From contig DHUT01000089.1 of NCBI GenBank assembly GCA_002409285.1, positions 1 through 33,235 on the forward strand: a stretch of 33,235 nt of DNA, given 5' to 3'. Below are positions 8,830 to 16,743 of the stretch, piece after piece (positions within the stretch are counted from its first letter, which is position 1; every line of letters begins with the position of its first letter). Both the position numbers and the translations under genes were made by a program. Source of the DNA: Firmicutes bacterium UBA5227. GTDB taxonomy: Bacteria; Bacillota; Clostridia; Tissierellales; Sedimentibacteraceae. The notes beneath the pieces were generated by a model. That model saw nothing but the letters and a program-made list of their open reading frames with translations. It had not been told where the DNA came from and made no database searches.

Positions 8830-9021
8830 TTACAACAGCCTGAACAGCGTACTACCTAATACCACAAGAAGTATTCCCAAAACAAACAGCCAGATTTTAA
8901 GAGGTAAAATCTGCACTATAATAATAGCCCCTATAACAGCAAGCATGATTCCAACAACTTCGGTAAACTTTATCTTAGGAGTGCTGGGACCACATTTCTT
9001 TTTATGTTTAAAATGATTCAT
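8830..9021 (-). CDS. Small two-helix membrane protein of unknown function
   Basis: A 63-residue protein with a basic, cytoplasmic-looking N terminus (residues 1-20, rich in His/Lys) and two hydrophobic stretches at about 22-40 and 43-60, joined by a short LPLK turn. This predicts a membrane hairpin. A GGGGGGT ribosome binding site precedes the start, which supports a real gene despite its size. It is a single gene between the rpmB and asnS terminators. No domain is recognised. No clear -35/-10 pair with normal spacing was found, although a TTGACA lies on the minus strand upstream. Confidence 0.65.
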   Translation of the reverse strand: MNHFKHKKKCGPSTPKIKFTEVVGIMLAVIGAIIIVQILPLKIWLFVLGILLVVLGSTLFRLL

Positions 9022-9046
9022 AATAACCCCCCGAAACGATTTGAAT

Positions 9047-9118
9047 ATAGCTGAACAATTGCAATTTCTATTGTCAAATTTTAAAAATATATTCCACAGT
9101 ACATTTATATTCAGCTAT
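9047..9118. repeat. Inverted repeat pair upstream of the small membrane protein gene
   Basis: ATAGCTGAA at 9047-9055 and its exact reverse complement TTCAGCTAT at 9110-9118 enclose 54 AT-rich bases, in the gap between the asnS terminator and the small membrane gene. It could be an operator pair or a base-paired leader. Its function is unknown. Confidence 0.5.
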
Positions 9119-9121
9119 TAC

Positions 9122-9157
9122 AAAAAAGATACAATGAATTTAAAATTCGTTGTATCT
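9122..9157 (-). terminator. Terminator of the rsmB-to-asnS unit
   Basis: A strong hairpin (9127-9157, about 14 bp, one G-U pair, very short loop). On the minus strand it is followed by six T (9122-9127). It lies about 35 bases past the asnS stop. Confidence 0.88.
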
Positions 9158-9191
9158 ACGTTATGCCCTAACCCCATTTTTCAGAGCCTTT

Positions 9192-10580
9192 CTAAAACTC
9201 TGCGTTCTTGGGGGTTCTTGGGAATGGTATGACGTCTCTTATGTTGCCCATACCTGTCAGGTACATAATAAGTCTTTCAAATCCAAGACCATACCCTGCA
9301 TGCTCAACTCCTCCGTACTTTCTCAGCTCCAGATACCACCACATATCTTCCTTGCCGACGCCCATTTCATCCATACGTTTTTCTAACAGTTCAAGCCTTT
9401 CCTCTCTTTGGCTTCCTCCTATCAGTTCGCCTATTCCCGGAACAAGAAGATCCATTGCGGCTACTGTCTTGTTGTCATCATTCATTCGCATGTAGAACGC
9501 CTTTATATCCTTTGGATAATTAATAACAAACACAGGTTTGCCAAATATTTTTTCCGAAAGATACCTTTCGTGCTCTGTCTGTATATCAGTTCCCCATTCA
9601 ACAGGGTAATCAAAATTGTCGTTGTTTTTCTTAAGTATTTCAATGGCATCAGTATAATCAATTCTCCCGAATTCGGAATTTATCACATTGTTTAATTTAT
9701 CAATCAGCCCTTTTTCTACAAATGAATTGAAGAATTCTATTTCTTCCTTAGCATTTTCCATAACATAGCTGCAAATATACTTAACCATATCCTCAGCCAA
9801 CTGCATATCATCATTTAAATCCGCAAATGCTATTTCAGGTTCAATCATCCAGAATTCCGCAGCATGTCTTGAAGTATTTGAATTTTCCGCCCTGAATGTG
9901 GGACCGAAAGTATACACATTTTTAAATGCAAGTGCAAAAATCTCCGCCTCTAACTGACCGCTTACAGTAAGGTTAGCTGACTTTCCGAAAAAATCTTTAG
10001 TGTAATCAGTCTTGCCATCAACCTTTTCAATATTGTCCAGGTCAAGGGCTGTTACTCTGAACATTTCTCCGGCACCTTCAGCATCACTGGCTGTTATAAT
10101 GGGAGGATGAACATATACAAATCCTCTTTCATTAAAAAACTTATGTATCGCAAATGCAGCCAGAGATCTTACTCTAAACACTGCTGAAAAGGTATTTGTT
10201 CTCGGTCTTAAATGAGCTATTGTCCTTAAATACTCCAAAGAATGTCTTTTTTTCTGCAGCGGATAGCTTGAATCTGATTCTGCTTCCATCACTATCTTTT
10301 CTGCCTTGATTTCAAAAGGCTGTTTTGATTCAGGAGTAAGAATCAGCCTTCCATTAACAGTAATTGCACTGCCTGTGGAGTATCTTTTAACTTCCTCAAA
10401 GTTGTCTAAATTGCTTTCAAATACTATCTGAACATTTTTCATAAATGTTCCGTCATTTAATTCAATGAATCCAAAGTTTTTGGAATCTCTGATTGTTCTT
10501 ATCCAGCCTTCTACAATCACTTCTTTTTCCGCATAGCTTTCAGGAGATAAAAACATATCTCTCATATCTGTTGCTTTCAT
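9192..10580 (-). CDS. asnS: Asparagine--tRNA ligase
   Basis: AsnRS charges tRNA-Asn with asparagine. The 462-residue protein has an N-terminal OB-fold anticodon-binding domain (VEGWIRTIRDSKNFGFIELNDG, about 23-44). The class II catalytic core follows, with motif 2 FRAENSNTSRHAAEFWMIEPE and motif 3 GLGFERLIMYLTG near the C terminus. The HAAEFWMIEPE stretch and the ending DVIPFPRTPKNAEF are typical of AsnRS and separate it from AspRS. The start has GGAGGATAT directly before it. It lies 29 bases after the thiN stop in the same direction and ends the transcription unit; asnS in this slot is not part of the usual cluster. Confidence 0.97.
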   Translation of the reverse strand: MKATDMRDMFLSPESYAEKEVIVEGWIRTIRDSKNFGFIELNDGTFMKNVQIVFESNLDNFEEVKRYSTGSAITVNGRLILTPESKQPFEIKAEKIVMEAESDSSYPLQKKRHSLEYLRTIAHLRPRTNTFSAVFRVRSLAAFAIHKFFNERGFVYVHPPIITASDAEGAGEMFRVTALDLDNIEKVDGKTDYTKDFFGKSANLTVSGQLEAEIFALAFKNVYTFGPTFRAENSNTSRHAAEFWMIEPEIAFADLNDDMQLAEDMVKYICSYVMENAKEEIEFFNSFVEKGLIDKLNNVINSEFGRIDYTDAIEILKKNNDNFDYPVEWGTDIQTEHERYLSEKIFGKPVFVINYPKDIKAFYMRMNDDNKTVAAMDLLVPGIGELIGGSQREERLELLEKRMDEMGVGKEDMWWYLELRKYGGVEHAGYGLGFERLIMYLTGMGNIRDVIPFPRTPKNAEF

Positions 10581-10609
10581 ATATCCTCCTAATTTATCCT
10601 AATGTCATT

Positions 10610-11245
10610 TTAATCATTTGAAATAAAGACTAAGGCAGTTCCTCTTTTAAGTATAATTCTACCGGTCTTTTGTATTATTTCATTGCTTATCAAAAATGTG
10701 GTTCCTCGTTCTACAATTACATCCGTAAGAGGATATTTGAAACCCTTTAAAGTAAGACCTTCAATTTTTTCTGTAACAGGAACCAATGATACAAAACAAT
10801 CTTTTTTATATTCAATTTCCATATCTGTGTTATCTGAAATAATTTTAATATAATTATTATTGTCAATAATTACTATATCAATTCCCAGGCGGTGGTATTT
10901 TTCAAGAAGCTGTATGTTAGCCATTGTATGATCAAGCCTTGTGCCTGTTGCACCTGTCATTACAATATTTTTGGCTCCTCTTTGCAAGGCATTTTCTACA
11001 GCAAGCTCCATATCGGTATAATCCTTTTCGGAAGGAAAAGTAACCGTTTCTATATTTAACTGCCTGTAATTTTTCAAAACCGACAAATCGACAGAATCAA
11101 AATCCCCTAAAATCAGATCCGGTTTTAATCCCAGCTTTTCTGCCTTTTCGAGTCCGCCGTCAGCACATATTACATAATCGGCTTTTATACCCTCAAGACG
11201 TGACTTATCAACATCTCCGCCACTACCTATTATCAGCGCATTCAT
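10610..11245 (-). CDS. thiN: Thiamine diphosphokinase
   Basis: ThiN transfers pyrophosphate from ATP to thiamine to give thiamine diphosphate. The 211-residue protein shows the family motifs CADGGLEKA (27-35), the acidic metal-binding LGDFDSVD (46-53), EKDYTDME (73-80) and a later GATGTRLDHTMAN. The ATG directly follows the rpe stop codon (TAAATG), so translation is probably coupled. The rsgA-rpe-thiN order is conserved in Firmicutes. Its product is the cofactor of the IlvB enzyme encoded about 12 kb away; a functional link is only suggestive. Confidence 0.95.
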   Translation of the reverse strand: MNALIIGSGGDVDKSRLEGIKADYVICADGGLEKAEKLGLKPDLILGDFDSVDLSVLKNYRQLNIETVTFPSEKDYTDMELAVENALQRGAKNIVMTGATGTRLDHTMANIQLLEKYHRLGIDIVIIDNNNYIKIISDNTDMEIEYKKDCFVSLVPVTEKIEGLTLKGFKYPLTDVIVERGTTFLISNEIIQKTGRIILKRGTALVFISND

Positions 11246-11902
11246 TTACTTCTCCATAATTTTCCTGAACTTCTTTGTTTCAGCCTCAACATCCTTTGCC
11301 CTGTATATTGCAGAGCCTGCAACAATTACATTGGCACCCCAGTCCAGAACCTCCTGCAGATTGTTCAGTGTCACTCCACCGTCTATTTCAACATCAATAT
11401 TTAAATTATAATCCTTAATCATCTGATTTAATTCTTCAAATTTATATTTAACGTTATTAATCAGACTCTGCCCTCCAAATCCGGGATTTACACTCATTAT
11501 CAGAACCATGTCCACATCTCTTATTATATCTTTCAAAAACGATATGGGAGTTGATGGGTTAACAGAAACTCCCGCCTTTAAACCAAAGGACTTTATTTTC
11601 TGTATTGTTCTGTGCAGATGAACGCATGCCTCCTGATGAACTGTAATAATATCTGCACCTGCATTATAGAAATCCTCTATGAAGTCATCAGGATTTTCAA
11701 TCATTAAATGTACGTCAAATGTAAGTTCGGTTATTTTTCTCAAGGATTTTACAACATCAGGACCAATCGTAATATTCGGGACAAAATGTCCGTCCATTAC
11801 ATCTATATGTATATAATCTGCTCCTCCGTTTTCCACAAGTCTGATACATTCCCCAAGCCCGGAAAAATCGGCTGACAGTATAGAAGGTGCTAATTTATTC
11901 AT
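11246..11902 (-). CDS. rpe: Ribulose-phosphate 3-epimerase
   Basis: Rpe interconverts ribulose-5-phosphate and xylulose-5-phosphate in the pentose phosphate pathway. The 218-residue TIM barrel begins with the family signature LAPSILSADF. It contains IHIDVMDGHFVPN (31-43), with the metal-binding His and Asp, then FDVHLMIENPD, MSVNPGFGGQ, and the second catalytic Asp in VEIDGGV. Phosphate binding is by the final glycine-rich strand ending VAGSAIY. A GGAGGAAG ribosome binding site precedes the start. It is embedded tightly between rsgA and thiN. Confidence 0.97.
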   Translation of the reverse strand: MNKLAPSILSADFSGLGECIRLVENGGADYIHIDVMDGHFVPNITIGPDVVKSLRKITELTFDVHLMIENPDDFIEDFYNAGADIITVHQEACVHLHRTIQKIKSFGLKAGVSVNPSTPISFLKDIIRDVDMVLIMSVNPGFGGQSLINNVKYKFEELNQMIKDYNLNIDVEIDGGVTLNNLQEVLDWGANVIVAGSAIYRAKDVEAETKKFRKIMEK

Positions 11903-11913
11903 ACTTCCTCCGT

Positions 11914-12792
11914 TTAATATAGTTTTTCTTTTTTTATATCCTCCAGCAATCTGACATAGTTGTCATACCTTGCCTGACTTATCTGACCCCTGCTTACGGC
12001 ATCTTTTACTACACAATCCGGTTCCTTATAGTGAAGACAGTCGTCAAACCTGCATCCATCATCAAATTTTTTAATTTCAGGATAGTATTCCCTAAGTTCA
12101 GATTCACCTATCCCTTCAAGCTGAAAGGAGCTGAACCCAGGTGTATCAACAACATAACCGCCAAAGTCAAGCTTATATATTTCCGCATGCCTTGTTGTGT
12201 GTTTGCCTCTTTTTAATTTGTCACTTATTTCACCTGTTTTTAATTGAAAATCGGGCTGCATTGCATTCATGACAGATGATTTTCCAACGCCGGAGGGTCC
12301 CGAAAAAGCACTTAGTTTATCCTTCAATATATTTTTAAGTTCATTGAGAGAATTATCATCATATATACTTGTAAATATAACCCTGTAACCCGTGTTAATA
12401 AAAATTCTCTCATATTCCTGTTTTAGCTTATCATCAGCCAAATCATATTTATTAAAGCAGATAACAGGCTTTAATCTGTTGATTTCTGATGCAATAAGAA
12501 GTTTATCAAGCAGCAGAAAACTTGGTTCAGGATTAGTTACGGCAAAGAATATTATCAGCTGCTGTACATTTGCAATAGGAGGTCTTATCATTTCATTGGT
12601 TCTTTCGGCTATTTCTTCAATGTAACCTTCATGCTCATCTTCCTCCGTCAGTCTTACTAATACCCTGTCACCAACAAGAGGTTTTATGTTCTTTAACCTG
12701 AATAACCCTCTTGCTCTACACTCAACCACATCATTTCCTGTATCAACATAATAATTTCCTCCAACTCCGCGTATAATGATTCCTTCAATCAT
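11914..12792 (-). CDS. rsgA: Ribosome small-subunit-dependent GTPase A
   Basis: RsgA (YloQ/YjeQ) is a late-stage 30S assembly GTPase. The 292-residue protein has an N-terminal OB fold and a circularly permuted GTPase domain. The G4 motif NKYD (114-117) comes before the P-loop GPSGVGKSS (165-173), and the G3 motif DTPG follows at 216-219. The C-terminal zinc site is visible as Cys247, Cys252, His254 and Cys260. It is the gene next to prkC, as in Bacillus and most Clostridia. In Bacillus its homologue is a known PrkC substrate, which fits the neighbourhood. Confidence 0.97.
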   Translation of the reverse strand: MIEGIIIRGVGGNYYVDTGNDVVECRARGLFRLKNIKPLVGDRVLVRLTEEDEHEGYIEEIAERTNEMIRPPIANVQQLIIFFAVTNPEPSFLLLDKLLIASEINRLKPVICFNKYDLADDKLKQEYERIFINTGYRVIFTSIYDDNSLNELKNILKDKLSAFSGPSGVGKSSVMNAMQPDFQLKTGEISDKLKRGKHTTRHAEIYKLDFGGYVVDTPGFSSFQLEGIGESELREYYPEIKKFDDGCRFDDCLHYKEPDCVVKDAVSRGQISQARYDNYVRLLEDIKKEKLY

Positions 12793-12803
12793 AAAAGCTC
12801 CTA

Positions 12804-14867
12804 CTAAAACTTTATTTCTGTCTTGTCATAAAGTTCATTGTCTATATAAATTTCATATGTCTGAGTTCCTGTGCCTTCAACATTTATTATAATACTTTGC
12901 TCCGTAGTATCAACTTCCTTGGAATAAACTATTTCTCTTGAACCATCAGTTATTCTCTGAACAACTACCGTAACCTTATCCTTATTTTTGGGGAGTGTAA
13001 TTGTCAGCGGATATGTTCCTGTTTCCGGCTGCTCTGTTCCTGACCCATCTCCCGGATTTTCCGGATTTTCTTCCGGAGTTTCTTCTTCAACAGGCTTTCC
13101 TGAACTTACCGTCATCGATACTGATGTTCCCTGAGCAACCTCCTGTCCTGCTGCAACACTTTGTCTGATAATAACTCCCTTTTCCACATCCTGGCTGGGT
13201 TCTTCAGTTACTCCGCCCACCGAAAGACCATATTGCTGTATTGTAGATTTTGCTGTTTCAAGATTTAGTTCCGTAACCTTGGGAACTGTAACATAAATAA
13301 TTTTTGGTCCCTTGCTTACGACATAATCTACAGTATCATTTTCGTTGGCAGGAGTCCTTGCCGCAGGAGACTGATCCATAATCTGGCCGGCAGGAACAGT
13401 ATCCGAATTCTCTTCTCTTACATCGCCTTCCCTAAGTCCCTCATCTTTTAAAATTATTCCTACCTCTATGGCATATCTTCCAACAAGATTGGGTACTGTT
13501 ATCTCCTTCTCTCCCTCGCTGACAACAACTTCGACAGTACTTTTTTCCTTAAGTTTCATCCCTTCATCTACACTCTGGTCAATTATTTTGCCTTCTGCGT
13601 ATTTGTCGCTGTTTTCCCTGCCTGATACCTTAAAAACCAATCCTAAATCTTCAACTATTTTTTGTGCATCCTCTTCGTCTTTGCCAATCAAATCAGGAAC
13701 CGGAACTTCCGGAACATACATAATGGATCTAAATGCTACCACACCTCCGATTAAAGCTACAGCTAAAGCACTTAAAACAGCTGCCATTGTTATTTTTCTG
13801 TTCTTTTTCTTCTCTTCATCGCTTACCTGGTTTTTCTTACTGTCTTTCTTTTTTTTGCTTATTTTTTTCTTATCTATATTTTCTTCACCTATATCCTCAC
13901 CAAAAAATCTTCTGAATGCATTGTCGGAATTTTCATCCACTAAATCTATGTTAATTGCATTTTCATCATCTGATTCCGAATCAATAGCAGGTATTACCAT
14001 GGTTGGAGAGTCAATTATTTCTTCATCATTTTCTTCTGATGGGCTCCCATCATTTAAGGAATTCAGCTTCTTAATTAATTCTTCAACGTTCTGAAACCTG
14101 AAACTCTGATGTTTTTCCAGGCATTTCATTATAATATCCTCAAATCCCTTGGATATTTCAAGATTTTTAATCTTTTTTGACGGTGGGACAGGTTTTTCCT
14201 GTATTTGCTTCATCGCAACAGAAATGTGATTGTCGGCATCGAAAGGAACAACTCCTGTAATCATCTCATACATTACAATTCCCAAAGAATATATATCTGA
14301 TTTTTCATCCACATATCCTCCCCTTGCCTGTTCAGGTGAAAAATAATGTACAGATCCGATTACATTTGATGTATTGTTGATTGTAGAGCTTGTAGCTGCT
14401 CTTGCAATACCGAAATCAGTGACCTTGGCTATTCCTTCTTCGGTAATAAGTATGTTGTGAGGTTTTATATCGCGGTGTATGATATTATTATTATGGGCAT
14501 GCTTTAAAGCTTCTGCCACCTGCCTGGAGATTCTCACTGTTTCCTGTTCGCTGAGTCTCCCCTTTCTGTTTATATAATTCTTAAGGGTTTCGCCCTTTAC
14601 ATATTCCATAACAATATAATAAATGTCTCCTTCTATCCCGGTATCATATATATTTACTATATTAGGGTGAGTAAGACTTGCTGCAGACAAGGATTCCTGT
14701 TTGAATTTTTCGACAAAATCCGGATCAGAGGTTAATTCATCTCTCAAAATTTTTATTGCTACATAGCGGTTTAATACTCTGCATTTTGCCTTATAAACTA
14801 TAGACATGCCTCCGCCGCCTATTTTTTCTACTATTTCATATCTATTTCCTAATACTTTACCTATCAT
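12804..14867 (-). CDS. prkC: PASTA-domain Ser/Thr protein kinase
   Basis: PrkC is a membrane kinase that senses peptidoglycan fragments and phosphorylates cytoplasmic targets. The 687-residue protein has a Hanks-type kinase domain (glycine loop GGGGMSIVY at 17-25, VAIKIL lysine, HRDIKPHNIL catalytic loop, DFGIA, SPEQARG). A Lys/Glu-rich juxtamembrane linker follows, then one membrane helix (MAAVLSALAVALIGGVVAF), three PASTA repeats, each opening with a (V/T)VP.L/V segment, and a C-terminal beta-rich domain after a Pro/Glu-rich linker. The start at 14867 is chosen for its GAGGTGAAA ribosome binding site; the open frame continues further upstream inside stp. It overlaps the stp end by 11 bases, so the two are probably translated together. 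Confidence 0.96.
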   Translation of the reverse strand: MIGKVLGNRYEIVEKIGGGGMSIVYKAKCRVLNRYVAIKILRDELTSDPDFVEKFKQESLSAASLTHPNIVNIYDTGIEGDIYYIVMEYVKGETLKNYINRKGRLSEQETVRISRQVAEALKHAHNNNIIHRDIKPHNILITEEGIAKVTDFGIARAATSSTINNTSNVIGSVHYFSPEQARGGYVDEKSDIYSLGIVMYEMITGVVPFDADNHISVAMKQIQEKPVPPSKKIKNLEISKGFEDIIMKCLEKHQSFRFQNVEELIKKLNSLNDGSPSEENDEEIIDSPTMVIPAIDSESDDENAINIDLVDENSDNAFRRFFGEDIGEENIDKKKISKKKKDSKKNQVSDEEKKKNRKITMAAVLSALAVALIGGVVAFRSIMYVPEVPVPDLIGKDEEDAQKIVEDLGLVFKVSGRENSDKYAEGKIIDQSVDEGMKLKEKSTVEVVVSEGEKEITVPNLVGRYAIEVGIILKDEGLREGDVREENSDTVPAGQIMDQSPAARTPANENDTVDYVVSKGPKIIYVTVPKVTELNLETAKSTIQQYGLSVGGVTEEPSQDVEKGVIIRQSVAAGQEVAQGTSVSMTVSSGKPVEEETPEENPENPGDGSGTEQPETGTYPLTITLPKNKDKVTVVVQRITDGSREIVYSKEVDTTEQSIIINVEGTGTQTYEIYIDNELYDKTEIKF

Positions 14868-15609
14868 AAATTTCACCTCTAATGATATTATCAACAATAA
14901 TGACTGTAATATTATCGGTTCCTCCATTATCGTTGGCAAGTTTTATTAATCTTTGAACACCTTCTTCACATCCACATTCCATGATGGTACTTAATATCTT
15001 TTCATCGGACAAATGTGTTGTGAGACCGTCAGTACACAGTAAAATAACATCATTGTCAATTAATTCAATTTCGAAGATATCCGCATGTACATATTCTTCG
15101 CTTCCGACAGCTCTGGTAATTACATTTCTCTTCGGATGGTGCTTTGCTTCTTCCGGCGTTATTTCACCATCCTTTATCAGTTCGTTTACATATGTGTGAT
15201 CTTCCGTAATTTGAATTATTTCGTTGTTTCTGACTATATATGCCCTGCTGTCTCCTACATTTGCAATGTAAACAATATTCATTTCCAGATCTATAACTGC
15301 CAAAGTTATTGTGGTTCCCATACCCGAATATTCATCTTTATTCAGCGCTTCTTTTCTTATCCTGTCATTAGCTGCATCAATACTTTCAATTATGAAGGTC
15401 GGAGCTTTGAACTCTTCTTTAGGTATATTTTCCTTAAAGCAATCCCTTATTACTTCAATCGCAATAGAGCTTGCCACCTCCCCTGCTTTATGTCCGCCCA
15501 TTCCGTCGGCAACAGCATAGAGATTATACCTGTCAGATTCTTCGACTATAAAGCTGTCTTCATTGTTTTCACGCAGCAATCCCTTATTTGTTTCACAGTA
15601 TACCCTCAT
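14857..15609 (-). CDS. stp: PP2C-family protein phosphatase partner of PrkC
   Basis: This phosphatase reverses PrkC phosphorylation. The 250-residue PP2C (PPM) protein shows the metal-binding motifs NNEDSF near the N terminus, ADGMGGHKAGEVAS, NVGDSRAY, LLCTDGLT, and the C-terminal GGTDNITVI. The start at 15609 is chosen because GAGGTG lies six bases upstream; a GTG four codons earlier overlaps the rlmN stop and is less likely. rlmN, stp and prkC are contiguous or overlapping, which is the typical order. It is also known as prpC in Bacillus. Confidence 0.96.
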   Translation of the reverse strand: MRVYCETNKGLLRENNEDSFIVEESDRYNLYAVADGMGGHKAGEVASSIAIEVIRDCFKENIPKEEFKAPTFIIESIDAANDRIRKEALNKDEYSGMGTTITLAVIDLEMNIVYIANVGDSRAYIVRNNEIIQITEDHTYVNELIKDGEITPEEAKHHPKRNVITRAVGSEEYVHADIFEIELIDNDVILLCTDGLTTHLSDEKILSTIMECGCEEGVQRLIKLANDNGGTDNITVIIVDNIIRGEIYDR

Positions 15610-15617
15610 AAGACACC

Positions 15618-16646
15618 TCACATTTTTAAAAAGTTATTTCTCAGTTGACCGCAAGCAGCATTTATGTCACTTCCAAGTTCTCTTCTTACAGTTGCATTAA
15701 TTCCATTGTCCACTAAAACTTTTTTAAATTTTTCTATTTCAAAATTGTTGGAAGGTTTAGTATTGGCTTCTTTTACATAATTGCATGGAATCAAATTAAC
15801 ATTGGCAAGCTTATTTTTTAAAAGCTCTGAAAGCAGCTGTGCATCTTCATGGCTGTCGTTAAATCCTTTAATCATAATATACTCAAATGTAAGCCTTCTT
15901 CCCGTCATTTCCGCATAATAGTCACATGCTTCTAACAGCTCATGAAGCTTATATTTTTTTGAGATTGGGATGATTTCCTCTCTTTTTTCCTGTGTAGGAG
16001 CATGAAGAGAAATTGCCAGGGTTATGGGTATGCCTTCTTCAGCTAACTTATAAATTTGTGGGACTACACCACATGTGGAAAGAGTTATTTTTCGCATGGA
16101 AATATTCTGACCCTTTTCATCATTTATAAGCCTTAAAAAATTGAGTACATTGTCATAGTTGTCAAGTGGTTCTCCTGAACCCATGATAACAACGTTTGAT
16201 ATTTTTTCCTTTGTGTCTTTTTGGATTAAATATATTTGCTTCAGCATTTCAGCCGAGGTCAAGTTTCTTTGATATCCATTTTTTGTGGATGCGCAAAAAA
16301 GACAACCCATCTTGCACCCCACCTGGGACGAAATGCATGCCGTATTGCCAAACTTATATTTTAAAAATACACTTTCCACAACATTTCCATCTTCAAACAT
16401 AATGACATATTTTTTCGTTTCATCCAATTTTGACTCAAGCCTTAGTTCTATTGAAGCCTTCGTAAATTCAAAATTACTTTTAAGCACTTCCCTGGTTTTT
16501 TTTGATATGTTTAACATACCATCAAAATCATCAACGGTTTTACTATGTATCCAGTCAAATATCTGCTTTGTCTTAAACTTTGGCTCTCCAATTTCAACAA
16601 TAGTTCTTTCGAGCTCTTCAAAGCTTAAATCATCAATTTTTTTCAT
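15618..16646 (-). CDS. rlmN: Dual-specificity 23S rRNA A2503 / tRNA A37 C2-methyltransferase
   Basis: RlmN is a radical-SAM enzyme that methylates C2 of A2503 in 23S rRNA and of A37 in some tRNAs. The 342-residue protein has the cluster-binding CxxxCxxC as Cys111, Cys115 and Cys118 (in CKMGCLFC). The GSGEPLDNY motif and the C-terminal catalytic Cys332 in AACGQL are also present, as is the conserved GCKMGC context. Together they separate it from the Cfr resistance methyltransferase only by genome context: its place in the rsmB-rlmN-stp-prkC cluster and its typical length favour RlmN. Confidence 0.96.
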   Translation of the reverse strand: MKKIDDLSFEELERTIVEIGEPKFKTKQIFDWIHSKTVDDFDGMLNISKKTREVLKSNFEFTKASIELRLESKLDETKKYVIMFEDGNVVESVFLKYKFGNTACISSQVGCKMGCLFCASTKNGYQRNLTSAEMLKQIYLIQKDTKEKISNVVIMGSGEPLDNYDNVLNFLRLINDEKGQNISMRKITLSTCGVVPQIYKLAEEGIPITLAISLHAPTQEKREEIIPISKKYKLHELLEACDYYAEMTGRRLTFEYIMIKGFNDSHEDAQLLSELLKNKLANVNLIPCNYVKEANTKPSNNFEIEKFKKVLVDNGINATVRRELGSDINAACGQLRNNFLKM

Positions 16647-16658
16647 ACTCTACCTTCT

Positions 16659-16743
16659 ATTATATAAGCATACAATGTGTCATTACTATGAATAACCGTG
16701 TCATTTTACACTTTTAAATGACAAAATGTTTTTGTCAATTATA
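16659..16743 (-). promoter_or_regulatory. AT-rich rsmB-rlmN gap with a palindrome and TGTCAT repeats
   Basis: The 97 bases between rsmB and rlmN hold a perfect 8-bp palindrome, TGACAAAA/TTTTGTCA (16719-16737). Two direct copies of GTGTCATT lie at 16677-16684 and 16698-16705. A TATAAT lies on the minus strand at 16659-16664, 13 bases before the rlmN start, but no good -35 stands 16-18 bases from it. It may be a weak terminator, an operator, or an internal promoter. Confidence 0.35.

Noticed and set aside
8732..9191. A spoVM gene in its usual Bacillus slot near rpmB
   Set aside because: No short frame with the SpoVM pattern was seen here. It may be elsewhere, so absence from the genome cannot be claimed.
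13800..13870. A Lys-rich, poly-A/T stretch in prkC
   Set aside because: It is the normal basic juxtamembrane linker of PASTA kinases, not a repeat element or frameshift.
15085..15648. A 187-codon plus-strand frame opposite stp
   Set aside because: The translation is Tyr/Ile/Phe/Cys-rich, as expected for the complement of an AT-rich gene. It has no start signals.
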